The notes beneath the pieces were generated by a model that saw only the letters and a program-made list of their open reading frames with translations, had not been told where the DNA came from and made no database searches. Shown here piece by piece: positions 24,530-34,990 of a DNA stretch of 64,000 nt (position 1 is the first letter of the stretch; each line of letters starts with the position of its first letter). Source of the stretch: an uncultured Eggerthellaceae bacterium. GTDB lineage: Bacteria > Actinomycetota > Coriobacteriia > Coriobacteriales > Eggerthellaceae. The stretch spans positions 1 through 64,000 of the forward strand of contig CALBGP010000036.1 in assembly GCA_937892845.1 (NCBI GenBank). Direction: 5' to 3'. The position numbers and the translations under genes are program-made.

Positions 24530-26236
24530 CTACGCATAGACGCCTCCGGCCAGCTTGCGGTTGGGCATCACGTTGCGCTTGGTGACACTCTTGACGGTGC
24601 AGCTGTCCACCATGATCTTGCGCTCGCGCAGCTCGCGGTAGAACGCCTGCTTTCCTTCTGCCTGGTAGCCCGAATCCTGGCACCAGTTGAGGATGCCAGA
24701 CGGGCTCGCAGGCTCGGTCAGTCGGTCCTTCAGCCCCAGGTCGCGCTGGTCAGCGTCAAGGTGATTGTTGAACGGTATCGCGTGGATGCGGCCGGACTCG
24801 AACAGGGTCACGTCGTTCACTCGCGGCGCATTATTGGCTGTCATCACCAGTGTGAATTGCGGGTAGAACTGGATCTCGCTCTCGTGCAGGAAGCGGGCGG
24901 TTGTCATGTCACGGCCGGTCAGCTGCTTCAGGCGAGCCGCGTTGAACAGCATGTTCTTGGGCGGCTCCGAGGTCACCACGAAGCGCCTGCGGGAGAGGCG
25001 CGCCACGTCGCTCGACGGCCTAGATGTATCGTCGAACTTCTTCACCGCGAACGTCTCTGGATTGCATGCGCAGGCGTAGCCGTCGTCCTCGGGGTTCAGT
25101 ATCTTCTGCACGATCTCGGCAGTCGTCGACTTGCCGCTGCGTGTCGGTCCCAACAGGATGAACATGCACTCGACGCTCGTATCGCAGGTGAGGGCAAGCC
25201 CAGGCACCACCTGGAGGAAGGCGATGGTCTCCTCGTCGCCCGTGAGCGACTGATCGATGAAGCGTTTCCACTCCTCGCAGGTAGCGTAAGGGTCGTAGCT
25301 GACGTTGGCTATCTTGCTCAGTAGGTCAGCTGCATCGTGCCCCTCCCTAAACTCGAGCGTTTCCAGGTCGAGCGTTCCGTTCCGCAGGTTGAGTAAGGTG
25401 GTCTTGGCATCGAAGCGCCACCGCTGCACGGTGACCTCGCATTTGGTGTCCTCGATGAGCTTCTTGCGCTCGTTGAGCTTGTTGTACTTATTGACGAAGG
25501 TGACGAACTGTTGGCGCATCTCCTCGGCGATGCTGGCCGACGTCTGCGCGTACACGATGAGGTCGTCCACGAACCGCTTGCACAGTCGGTTGATGCGCTG
25601 CGCGTCGCCGTCCTTCACCCAGTGCTTGTCATCCCAGTAGCGCCAGCCCCTCCCCTCGGGAACGAAACAGACCTTGCCGTAGAGCCACTTGGCGAAGGCG
25701 CGCGACCACTCCTTCTCGTTGCGGCCGCCGCTGTCCACGTGTTCGGGCGCCCCGTGCCCGTCAGTACGGCCCTTCTTCACGTAGAGCGATTCGACGAAGG
25801 CCAGCGTGTTGCCGTCGGCAGTTGCGATTGTCTCGGCGTCGAACGGGATGTTCCAGCGGTACTCGTTGCCGTTCTCGTGCACGCTCGGCGGGGCGACCAC
25901 GTAGCCGCCGTTGGCGCGGATGTCGATGCTCTTCTCGGAGTTGGTCGTGTTCTTGCGCGGCTGTGTGCTGCGGTAGTAGAGGTGGGTGCCGTCACGCCCG
26001 GTTGTCGTCGAAAGTGTCGGAGGAAGGCTCTCTGTGGGCCAGCCGCGCTGCCGTTGTGGGCGGTTGCTCTTCGACCACCACGAGCGGATCTTGCCCGCAT
26101 CGGTCGTAGCATCCTTGAAGCCGTGCTCTGTTGCAGGCGTCTTCGTGCGGGGATGCAGCGGGAATACCGCGAACCCGCATCCCACCGCCGCTAGGGCCTC
26201 GTCGAGCGTGTTTGTCTTGTCGCTAACCGCAGCCAT
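24530..26236 (-). CDS. Prophage primase-helicase, internally deleted
   Basis: A 568-residue protein of the bifunctional Prim-Pol/D5-like helicase type that copies phage or plasmid DNA. The Prim-Pol N-terminus (FAVFPLHPRTKTPATEHGF) and its later part (STTTGRDGTHLYYRS, IDIRANGGYVVAPPSVH) are present. The stretch between SWW and LPPTLS is only about 16 residues, where relatives have about 45 carrying the catalytic Asp-x-Asp. The helicase has Walker A GPTRSGKST and the arginine-finger region MTANNAPRVND. The C-terminus joins GILNWC directly to QDSGYQAEGKQ, skipping a further segment of perhaps 60-80 residues. It is probably non-functional as a primase. The deletion sizes are inferred from family layout. 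Confidence 0.75.
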   Translation of the reverse strand: MAAVSDKTNTLDEALAAVGCGFAVFPLHPRTKTPATEHGFKDATTDAGKIRSWWSKSNRPQRQRGWPTESLPPTLSTTTGRDGTHLYYRSTQPRKNTTNSEKSIDIRANGGYVVAPPSVHENGNEYRWNIPFDAETIATADGNTLAFVESLYVKKGRTDGHGAPEHVDSGGRNEKEWSRAFAKWLYGKVCFVPEGRGWRYWDDKHWVKDGDAQRINRLCKRFVDDLIVYAQTSASIAEEMRQQFVTFVNKYNKLNERKKLIEDTKCEVTVQRWRFDAKTTLLNLRNGTLDLETLEFREGHDAADLLSKIANVSYDPYATCEEWKRFIDQSLTGDEETIAFLQVVPGLALTCDTSVECMFILLGPTRSGKSTTAEIVQKILNPEDDGYACACNPETFAVKKFDDTSRPSSDVARLSRRRFVVTSEPPKNMLFNAARLKQLTGRDMTTARFLHESEIQFYPQFTLVMTANNAPRVNDVTLFESGRIHAIPFNNHLDADQRDLGLKDRLTEPASPSGILNWCQDSGYQAEGKQAFYRELRERKIMVDSCTVKSVTKRNVMPNRKLAGGVYA

Positions 26237-26408
26237 GCAACCCCGCCTGGTTCCCGAATAGGCCACGCTTCAGGGCGCAATCACAACCGCCATGTGACGG
26301 CATGCTATCCTTCACTGCGTGGCCAGCAATGGCCTCACCTACGGCGTCCGCCGTGCCTCGTCCATGCCAATAGACCGGAACGGTGGGCGCTTTCCTTTGC
26401 GCAAACAT
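26237..26408 (-). CDS. Small hypothetical ORF between excisionase and primase
   Basis: A 61-codon frame (its stop lies at 26223, inside the primase start) opens with ATG directly after the stop of the excisionase-like gene (TAG-ATG). It reads MFAQRKAPTVPVYWHGRG. No domain is recognised. Tight coupling supports translation, but the sequence is otherwise unremarkable and it could be the remnant of a longer gene. Confidence 0.3.
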
Positions 26409-26666
26409 CTACATTGCCTTGTCCAGCTGCAACGTCTCGATGATCTGGCGCTTGGGGAAGTAGGGGCAGCGCCCGACCTTCACGTGCGGAAGCTCTCCCT
26501 TCTCGACGAGCCGGTAGATTGTGCGCGAGGACGTGTTGAACACCTCGGCCATGCTGTCCACCGTCAACAGGTCGTTCTCGTACTTTGCCAGGGGCTTGGG
26601 CCATGCCGCCTGCGCCGGCGAAGAAGCCAGAGAACCCTTGGCAGGGTGGGTCGCCGACAACGCCAT
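26409..26666 (-). CDS. Excisionase-like helix-turn-helix protein
   Basis: An 85-residue protein with a MerR/Xis-type winged helix: LLTVDSMAEVFNTSSRTIYR, then VEKGELPHVKVGRCPYFPKR. This is the layout of AlpA/Xis excisionase-family DNA-binding proteins, which bend att-site DNA or control early prophage genes. It starts immediately after the stop codon of the XRE repressor gene, so both are in one leftward operon. Confidence 0.8.
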   Translation of the reverse strand: MALSATHPAKGSLASSPAQAAWPKPLAKYENDLLTVDSMAEVFNTSSRTIYRLVEKGELPHVKVGRCPYFPKRQIIETLQLDKAM

Positions 26667-26891
26667 CTAGCCCACCTCCTCGAGTAGTTCGTCCGTCGTA
26701 CCCTCCCAGCCGTGGCGACGGTAGACGCCTGCGATCTTCTCGAGCTGCGAATCATAGGGGATGAAGCGGCCCTCCTCAATCCATGTGAGCACGCCGGGTT
26801 GCATCTTCGCCTCGCGGGCGACCTGCGCGCGCCTGAGGTTCAGCGACTCGCGCACGCCCTTCGAGCGCACCGGTATCATGTCTCGCGTCAT
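26667..26891 (-). CDS. XRE-family repressor-like protein
   Basis: A 74-residue Cro/CI-type helix-turn-helix protein: SLNLRRAQVAREAKMQPGVL and TWIEEGRFIPYDSQLEKIA match the recognition-helix region. GAGGAGGAG lies 4 nt before the ATG. It probably controls the divergent promoters at 26892-27031. That spacer contains repeated GTAC words (TTGTAC, ATGGTACC, CGGTACAAG) which are candidate operators. Confidence 0.8.
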   Translation of the reverse strand: MTRDMIPVRSKGVRESLNLRRAQVAREAKMQPGVLTWIEEGRFIPYDSQLEKIAGVYRRHGWEGTTDELLEEVG

Positions 26892-27031
26892 CTGCTCCTC
26901 CTCTTATATTGTTTCGCTAACTAGTTTTATTAAGGAAACCTTTGTGCTTGCCTTTGTACGTGCACCATGGTACCCTTGTGCAAAGATTCGGTACAAGAGC
27001 AAGTTACCGTTAATTTTTGAAAGGAGAGCAA

Positions 27032-28081
27032 ATGGAGCCGATCATGACTCACGTCGCGCTCGGCGACCTGGGTGACCTTGTAGGGGTGTTCAGCGAGTTC
27101 TACGGCGAGCGCGCCCTGCTGAAGAACGAGCGCATGAGCGAGGAAAGCCCGTTCATCAGGTACGTTAACTCCAGAACCCTGCCGGAGCTCATGGTCGCCC
27201 TCGACGACCTCTACGAAGAATTTGGGATGACGGACTTCATCTCCGACCTGTTTCCCGGGAATCACAGGCCTGCCGGCACCAGCGGGGACCTCGCCGAGAA
27301 GGTATGCGAATGGTTCGGCGACGACAAACCCACGCGCACTACCCTGGAAAAGACGCGCGAGGCACTTGCCGTCTGGAGCATCGGCCGAGCGAAGCCGAAG
27401 TACACTCCAACAATCAACGGGAAACCTGGCAGCATGCTCTACCTGTTCACGCCACTCGAGGACATTATCAAGGCAAGGGAGGACCTCCGTCATGCGTCCC
27501 TGCTCATGGCATGGCTCCTAGGTAAAACGGACTTCCAAACTGCACACGGTCTGCCTGCCGGGGACAAGAAGGCCAAGCTGCGTCTCTTCGATGCCGACGA
27601 GCCTGTTTTCCTGCACGACTATTACGAGAAGCTCAAGAACAACACCGGCAACACCCTCTTGGGCTTCAACACCCATATGGCAATCGGCCAAATGCATCTC
27701 TACGCTCCAGAAAGCATCGAGAGTGCAGTGCGCTCGTATGTTGTTTCAACGTTCGGTTTGCTCATGTCGGATCAGCGCAAAATGATGAACGAGGGTGACC
27801 TAACCACCTACAATTACTCGCATACCATACTGTCGGCCGCTTGGTCCTACTTCGCTGACGGTCTCAGCAAGGATGAGGGTGCCGGTTCGATCAGCGTATG
27901 CAAACACTGCCACCGCTTTTTCGAGCAGCAGCGTAAGACTCGCCAGTTTTGCAGCGACTCATGCCGCGTCATGTACCTGCGTGCGCATTCCGAGGAGGAA
28001 CCAGAGGAAGAGCCCTTTGAGAGCCAGGTCATGAAGTTCAGGAAGGCCATGCGTGAGCAACAAGCCGCCATCGCCCGATAG
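27032..28081 (+). CDS. Unknown prophage protein with C-terminal zinc finger
   Basis: A 349-residue protein of unknown function. The main body is helical and lacks recognised motifs. Near residue 285 it has CKHCHRFFEQQRKTRQFCSD followed by SCRVMYLR, a C-x2-C...C-x3-C zinc-finger of the type seen at the C-terminus of CGNR-like and similar proteins. The tail is acidic then basic. AAAGGAGAG precedes the ATG at 27032. It is transcribed towards the integrase remnant, divergent from the repressor. It may be a regulator or an accessory (defence-type) gene carried by the element. Confidence 0.65.
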   Translation: MEPIMTHVALGDLGDLVGVFSEFYGERALLKNERMSEESPFIRYVNSRTLPELMVALDDLYEEFGMTDFISDLFPGNHRPAGTSGDLAEKVCEWFGDDKPTRTTLEKTREALAVWSIGRAKPKYTPTINGKPGSMLYLFTPLEDIIKAREDLRHASLLMAWLLGKTDFQTAHGLPAGDKKAKLRLFDADEPVFLHDYYEKLKNNTGNTLLGFNTHMAIGQMHLYAPESIESAVRSYVVSTFGLLMSDQRKMMNEGDLTTYNYSHTILSAAWSYFADGLSKDEGAGSISVCKHCHRFFEQQRKTRQFCSDSCRVMYLRAHSEEEPEEEPFESQVMKFRKAMREQQAAIAR

Positions 28082-28136
28082 GGCGAAGCGATAGTCATAA
28101 AGAATCGCCTCGGATAAGCAGAGAGGAGGTAAACCA

Positions 28137-28834
28137 ATGAGAAACGGAGACGGAAGCATAGCAGAGGTGCTGAAGCCCCACGGCCGCAGCTGCAACCCCA
28201 AGAGGTGGCGCATCACCATCGGCTACACGGTGGAGCAGACAGACGAGCCTGGCAACGTCCTGCTCGGCGAGAAAGGCAAGCCCGTCAAGAAGCGCGTCCG
28301 TGCGCAGAAGCGCACCGAGGGCACTAAGACCCAGGCCAGCATCCGCACCCTCGCCATCGATGCTATGACCGCGTCACATCTCGCGACGCGGAAGGGGCGC
28401 CAGGCGGCTGAGCTCGCCAAGATTGGCGTGGAGCAGACGGGCAAGATCCCGGTGTGCTGCTCTGACACGGGTAGCTGGTACCGCGTCGACACGTTCGAAA
28501 ACTGGTGGTGGGCATGGCGCAAGGAGCACGGCTTCGACGGGATGAAGCTCCACGAGCTTCGTCCCGTCGAAGCCACACAGCTGCTCGCCAACGGCGTGGA
28601 CGTGAAGACCGTGCAGACCCGCCTGGGCCATGCCAGCGCCAGCATCACGTTGGCTGGTATGTTCATGCCATCCCCGAGAAGGACCACGAGGCCGCAGACC
28701 TCCTGGGCAGCCTGCTCGCATCGAAGCTGACCGAGGACAGCACCGATGCGCCCACCAGCAAAATGCCGCCGAAACGCCTTCAGAGGGCGTGGAGACGAAG
28801 GATGAAAAAAATGTCTCCACTTTGTCTCCAGTAG
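28137..28834 (+). pseudogene. Tyrosine-recombinase integrase remnant
   Basis: The start reads like the arm-binding N-terminus of an actinobacterial phage integrase (MRNGDGSIAEVLKPHGRS), followed by RWRITIGY. It then jumps at about residue 60 to the C-terminal catalytic region (TKTQASIRTLAIDAMTASHL, KLHELRPVEATQLLANG, VKTVQTRLGHASASITL). The core-binding domain and the first catalytic Arg/Lys region are absent. After SITL the frame is shifted: GWYVHAIPEKDHEAADLLG, with the catalytic Tyr, lies one frame over and runs to a TAG at 28834. One missing G near 28650 explains this. The element therefore cannot excise with its own integrase. Confidence 0.8.
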
Positions 28835-28901
28835 GAGCAATCCGGGGCACAAAAGAAGCAGGCAAGCCGCCTGAAAAAACTAGCTGACCTGCTGTAACGT
28901 T

Positions 28902-28944
28902 TGGTCGCGGAGGCCGGATTTGAACCGACGGCCTCTGGGTTATG
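28902..28944 (-). other. tRNA 3'-half fragment, putative attachment-site remnant
   Basis: On the minus strand this reads as the 3' part of a CAU-anticodon tRNA. It starts within the anticodon loop (CATAA), then CCCAG, a T arm GTCGG-TTCAAAT-CCGGC, acceptor strand CTCCGCG, A and CCA. The 5' half is missing. Integrases often use tRNA 3' ends as attachment sites, and the integrase remnant ends only 68 nt away. No partner copy was found near 21150-21310. Confidence 0.7.
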
Positions 28945-28982
28945 GCTGACTGCCCGGCGAGGTGGGCGGCCAGCCTGCAAGC

Positions 28983-30125
28983 TCAGTCGGTCTGCGTTTC
29001 GGTTTCGGCGGAATCATTCGCCTTGGAAGCCCCTGATGGCTCGCCCGCGTTTCCGGATGCGCCATCGGGGGCGTTTGCTTTCCGGGAGGAATCGCTGTTC
29101 GCGGGGTCTTCGCCGGAGGGCGCTTCGCTGGCGTAGACGAAGATGCTTTCAGCCGGGGCGATGCTGAGCGAACCGGATGCGGTGCCGCGCGCTGCGTCAG
29201 CCGCATCCTGCGCGGCATCTCCGTTGGCCCCTTGTCCGCAGAACAGCAGGGCAACCGAGGAGCTGCTCCTGACCCCGATGCGCTGCTTCAGCGTTTCGAC
29301 GATGGAATCAGCAAGCTGCGCATGGATTTTGTCTTCGGAGGCGCTTTTTGCAGTTGGGAAAAGGCCCGTTGAGTTGTTTTCCGTCGGCTTGAGCCCGTGC
29401 ACGCAGACGGCCACCACGAACTTCTCCTCGCCGTCATCCGACATGATCGTTTTCGTGGCGACGGTGTAGCCGGCGCCGTTGTCGCCGAGGACGGTTTCGG
29501 CATTGCCGAAGCCCAGCGTGGCGAAGACGTGCTCCATGAATGCGGAGGTCTGCTCGGCGTCCGTATCAGCGGCGAATTGGGCTTCGGCGGCGGCCGAGAT
29601 GACCTTGCAGGCGAAGGCAAGCTGGTCGTTGCTCATTGAGGAATTCCCGAAGAACCATGCGTCGTCCCAGGTCATTTGGATGGAGACGGTCTCGGCTGCG
29701 TCCTCGCTGCCGCTTTCGCCCATGCCTTGCGCATCTGCGCCTTCGTCCTGCCCGCCGTTTTGGGCCGCGCCTTCGCCGTCATCCCCTTCGCCTTGTGCGC
29801 CGTCGGGATTCTGGTCCTGCCCGTCGGAGCTGGCGGGAACAGCGTATTCGATGTCGACCGTGAAACGTCCCGTCTGCCCGTCGCTGGCGAAGTACACGGG
29901 GGCGGTCATGCTTGCGATGTCGGATTTCGCCTGCAGCGCGCGGTCTGTCAGCACGATGCCGGCAATGCAGGCGATAATTGCCGCCGCAATGATGCAGCCG
30001 ACAAGCACGGCTTTGTAACGCGTGCGTCCCTGCGGCGCATCCTGCGTCCGGGCGTTTGCGGATTCCGTTGCAGCGTCGCAGTGCGCGTCGGTGCGCTGGG
30101 GCGTTGTTTCGGGAGTGTTGGGCAT
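28983..30125 (-). CDS. Membrane-anchored protein of unknown function
   Basis: A 380-residue protein with a polar N-terminus, one membrane segment (AVLVGCIIAAAIIACIAGIV, about residues 39-58), and a large outside domain. An acidic Gly/Asp/Gln-rich stretch lies at about 100-145, then a folded region with TWDDAWFFGNSSMSNDQLAF and TIMSDDGEEKFVVAVCVHGL, and a low-complexity Ala/Ser/Asp tail. I do not recognise the family. The ATG at 30125 has GAGAGG upstream and overlaps the stop of the dGTPase-like gene (ATGA type), so the two are coupled. Confidence 0.75.
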   Translation of the reverse strand: MPNTPETTPQRTDAHCDAATESANARTQDAPQGRTRYKAVLVGCIIAAAIIACIAGIVLTDRALQAKSDIASMTAPVYFASDGQTGRFTVDIEYAVPASSDGQDQNPDGAQGEGDDGEGAAQNGGQDEGADAQGMGESGSEDAAETVSIQMTWDDAWFFGNSSMSNDQLAFACKVISAAAEAQFAADTDAEQTSAFMEHVFATLGFGNAETVLGDNGAGYTVATKTIMSDDGEEKFVVAVCVHGLKPTENNSTGLFPTAKSASEDKIHAQLADSIVETLKQRIGVRSSSSVALLFCGQGANGDAAQDAADAARGTASGSLSIAPAESIFVYASEAPSGEDPANSDSSRKANAPDGASGNAGEPSGASKANDSAETETQTD

Positions 30126-30127
30126 GC

Positions 30128-31363
30128 TCATCCTCTCGGCGACGGCGCGTAGTCCATGCCGTCGAAGTAGTCGCGGAATTCAACGGAGTGCCGGCTGTCC
30201 GGACAGACGAACGCATGGGCGGCCAAAAAGTAGCGGTCCGTCATGCTTGCCAGGTAGTCGGTGACCAGCTGATCGGGGTCTTCGTCCCTGTAGGACCCTT
30301 CGGCTTCGTAGATGCGGTGCGTGCGCTCGATGCGCTCGATGTGGTGTCTGAAGATGGGCGAGGACTCGTTACCTGCAACCACATCCGCTCGCAGCGCCTC
30401 GTAGAGCTCTTCGAACATGGGCGCAATCTCATCATCGTAGACCTGCGCCTGCGCGTCGGTCAGGTAGATGCGCTCGAAATTCTCTGCCTTCGCCTTCTTC
30501 AGGCTGCGAAACGATTCCTCGCTCATCTCGATGCGGTCTTTGCCGTAGCTGCTTTGGACTATGTCCACCGTCAGGTTGTTGACTATCTCCGCGTTCTGGA
30601 TGCCGAGGTTTCCTGCGGAAAAATCGCTGTCGTCGGCGATGGAGTGCGTGTTGAGGGCGTCTTGGCGGTCTTTTCCCACGTAGGCAATCATGTCGCTGAT
30701 GCGCACCACGCAGCCTTCGAGCGTGGACGGCCGCAGCTTGCCGATGGCGGCGCTGTCTGCATAGCACGCTTCCACCGTCTCGTCGAAGGCGGCGAAGTCA
30801 TGCGTATCGCCCAGGCGGAAGACGCGCTGGCTCGCTTCGCCGTTGTGGCACAGCACGCCGTCGAGGGTTTGCAGGCTGACGTTGCGCGCGTAGAGCACAT
30901 CCAGCACGCGGACGCTGTGCACGTTGTGGTTGAAGCTTCGTCCCGTGTGGTTGCGGTACAGGCCGTCAAGGATCTTTTCGCCCGCATGGCCGAAAGGCGT
31001 ATGGCCCAGGTCGTGGCCGAGCGCTATGGCTTCCGTCAGGTCCTCGTTGAGTCCAAGCAACCGTGCGATGGTGCGGGCGGTGCGCGCCACAAGCTGTACG
31101 TGCAATCCGCGGTGACTGATGTCGTCGTTGCGCACGAAGCTGAACACCTGCGTCTTGCCGGTGTAGCGGTTATAGGCGGGCAGGTGCAGGATCTTGTCTA
31201 TATCGCGGCCGAAGGCCGGGCGGTGGAGCCGCTTGGACATGTCGCGCGCAGGATTGCGCCGAATCGCTTCGGAATCATCTGTTCTATAGGGGCTTTTCAC
31301 GCCCGCAGCCAGGTCATGGGCAAGTTGTTCGCGGAAATCCGGGTCGAAATTCCTGTAGGCCAT
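30128..31363 (-). CDS. Deoxyguanosinetriphosphate triphosphohydrolase-like HD protein
   Basis: A 411-residue member of the dGTPase family (HD superfamily), which hydrolyses dNTPs to deoxynucleoside plus triphosphate in the cytoplasm. The HD metal site is formed by ISHRGLHVQLVARTARTIAR and LTEAIALGHDLGHTPFGHAGE, with a further HNVHSVRV. RDMSKRLHRPAFGRDIDKIL near residue 45 is the typical N-terminal region. AAAGGATG precedes the ATG at 31363. A TATAAT box on the minus strand at 31415-31420 is a possible -10. It forms an operon with the membrane-anchored protein downstream. Confidence 0.9.
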   Translation of the reverse strand: MAYRNFDPDFREQLAHDLAAGVKSPYRTDDSEAIRRNPARDMSKRLHRPAFGRDIDKILHLPAYNRYTGKTQVFSFVRNDDISHRGLHVQLVARTARTIARLLGLNEDLTEAIALGHDLGHTPFGHAGEKILDGLYRNHTGRSFNHNVHSVRVLDVLYARNVSLQTLDGVLCHNGEASQRVFRLGDTHDFAAFDETVEACYADSAAIGKLRPSTLEGCVVRISDMIAYVGKDRQDALNTHSIADDSDFSAGNLGIQNAEIVNNLTVDIVQSSYGKDRIEMSEESFRSLKKAKAENFERIYLTDAQAQVYDDEIAPMFEELYEALRADVVAGNESSPIFRHHIERIERTHRIYEAEGSYRDEDPDQLVTDYLASMTDRYFLAAHAFVCPDSRHSVEFRDYFDGMDYAPSPRG

Positions 31364-31590
31364 GGTCATCCTTTGCTGATGTGCTGTAATTTGCATCCGT
31401 TCGGTTCGCCGCCATTATACTTGACGCCAGCGCCGAACCGCGCCTTGCCGCAGAATAGAGGCGGCCGTGCACGGAATCGGCTGAAGCCCGCCATCGAACG
31501 GACTCAAATGAATCACGGAATAAACCGACCCGCAGCTCTGCGGTCCGCGTTGCGGACCACGAGCAGGAACGCTGCCGTTAGGAGCATCCA

Positions 31591-32694
31591 ATGAGCGATA
31601 CCGACGTTACTGCCGCCGCATCCGCAGACGGCACCGGCAAAACCATCCTGGTCACAGGCGGTGCCGGTTTCATAGGCAGCCATACCTGTGTGGAGCTGCT
31701 AGAGGCCGGCTATTCGGTTGTGGTGGTCGATGACCTGTCCAACTCCAGCGAGGTGGCCATCGAGCGCGTCCGGGCAATCGTCGCCGACACTGCCGAGCGC
31801 GGCCTTGCGCCCGTTGGGGCTCAGGACCGCCTCGACTTCGTCAAGTTGAACATCCTGGACCGCGCGGCGCTCGACCGGGTTTTCGACGAGCACAGCATTG
31901 ATGCGGTCATCCATTTCGCCGGCTTCAAGGCTGTCGGCGAAAGCGTGGCCAAGCCTCTCGAGTACTACCACAACAATCTGACCGGGACCTTCGTCTTGTG
32001 CGAAGCCATGCGCGCGCACGGGTGCAAGTCCCTGGTGTTCTCCAGTTCCGCCACGGTCTACGGTGAGCCCGACGGCGTGCCCTTGACGGAGAGCGCTCCT
32101 AAAAAGCCCGCCACCAACCCCTACGGCTGGACGAAGTGGATGATCGAGCAGATTCTGACCGATCTGCACGTTGCCGATCCCGAGTGGGATATCGTGCTGT
32201 TGCGCTACTTCAATCCCATCGGCGCCCATGAGAGCGGGATGATCGGCGAAGACCCCAAGGGCATCCCCAACAATCTGGTTCCCTATGTGGCTCAGGTTGC
32301 GGTGGGCAAGCTTGAGGCTGTCGGCGTGTTCGGCGATGACTATCCCACTCCTGACGGAACCGGTGTGCGCGATTACATCCATGTCGTGGACTTGGCGCGA
32401 GGCCACGTTGCCGCCCTGAACTGGATGGACGGCCGTACGGGCGTGGAGACCGTGAACCTGGGCACCGGCGTTGGTTCAAGCGTGCTTGACGTGATCCACG
32501 CGTTTGAGGGCGCATGCGGCCACGAGATCCCCTACGTTGTCAAACCGCGCCGTGCGGGCGATATCGCCACCAACTACGCCGATCCTGCGAAGGCCTATGA
32601 GCTGTTCGGGTGGAAGGCGGAATACGATCTGGACCGCATGTGCGCCGATAGCTGGCGCTGGCAGTCCCGCAATCCGGACGGATACGTGAGCTAG
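31591..32694 (+). CDS. galE: UDP-glucose 4-epimerase
   Basis: A 367-residue short-chain dehydrogenase that interconverts UDP-glucose and UDP-galactose with bound NAD, supplying sugars for envelope polymers. NAD-binding VTGGAGFIGSHTCVELLEAG is at about residues 21-40, and VVVDDLSNS follows. The catalytic set is SSSATVYGEP and the Y-x3-K motif in NPYGWTKWMIEQ. LLRYFNPIGAHESGMIGEDP is family-typical. The N-terminus has about 15 extra residues rich in Ala, Asp and Thr. TAGGAG lies 6 nt upstream of the ATG. A strong terminator follows. Confidence 0.95.
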   Translation: MSDTDVTAAASADGTGKTILVTGGAGFIGSHTCVELLEAGYSVVVVDDLSNSSEVAIERVRAIVADTAERGLAPVGAQDRLDFVKLNILDRAALDRVFDEHSIDAVIHFAGFKAVGESVAKPLEYYHNNLTGTFVLCEAMRAHGCKSLVFSSSATVYGEPDGVPLTESAPKKPATNPYGWTKWMIEQILTDLHVADPEWDIVLLRYFNPIGAHESGMIGEDPKGIPNNLVPYVAQVAVGKLEAVGVFGDDYPTPDGTGVRDYIHVVDLARGHVAALNWMDGRTGVETVNLGTGVGSSVLDVIHAFEGACGHEIPYVVKPRRAGDIATNYADPAKAYELFGWKAEYDLDRMCADSWRWQSRNPDGYVS

Positions 32695-32740
32695 CTCCAG
32701 CCCTTCGCCGGCCGCTGGTCGGCAATAGAGAGCAAATCGC

Positions 32741-32778
32741 AAAACCCCAGGTCAGCAAGATGCGCTGCCTGGGGTTTT
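32741..32778. terminator. Terminator after galE
   Basis: AAAACCCCAGG(T)CAGC pairs with GCTGCCTGGGGTTTT around a 7-nt loop, giving a 15-bp stem with one bulge. The A-run before and T-run after make it work in both directions. Confidence 0.9.
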
Positions 32779-32780
32779 CA

Positions 32781-32875
32781 ACGTGCGCCTTTCGTGGGCG
32801 TCAAAAGACCCGCCCGCTGGCGTACGGGCGCGGGCTTTGGGGTGCTCGGGGATTTCAGGGACGTGCGCCTTTCGT
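32781..32875 (+). repeat. Direct repeat ACGTGCGCCTTTCGT, two copies 80 nt apart
   Basis: The same 15-mer occurs at 32781-32795 and 32861-32875, between the galE terminator and the dnaK promoter. Its role is unknown. It could be an upstream control element of the heat-shock operon. Confidence 0.5.
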
Positions 32876-32957
32876 TTCGGCTGGGGTCCTTCGCCTCCGT
32901 TCAGGAAATCACCCAAAGTAACATCTAAGTAACATGCGCGATATAGTGTGAATAAAG

Positions 32958-32986
32958 TTGACAATACTCGACTTAGATTTTATATT
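32958..32986 (+). promoter_or_regulatory. dnaK operon promoter
   Basis: TTGACA (32958-32963), a 17-nt spacer, and TATATT (32981-32986) form a near-consensus vegetative promoter, the strongest in the window. AAGTTGA and TCGACTT (32955-32974) form a 7-bp inverted repeat with one mismatch over the -35 box, a candidate HspR site. It does not match the published HAIR consensus well. Confidence 0.8.
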
Positions 32987-33002
32987 TGCCAACGTGCAAT
33001 AG

Positions 33003-34988
<1,986 letters not shown>

Positions 34989-34990
34989 CC

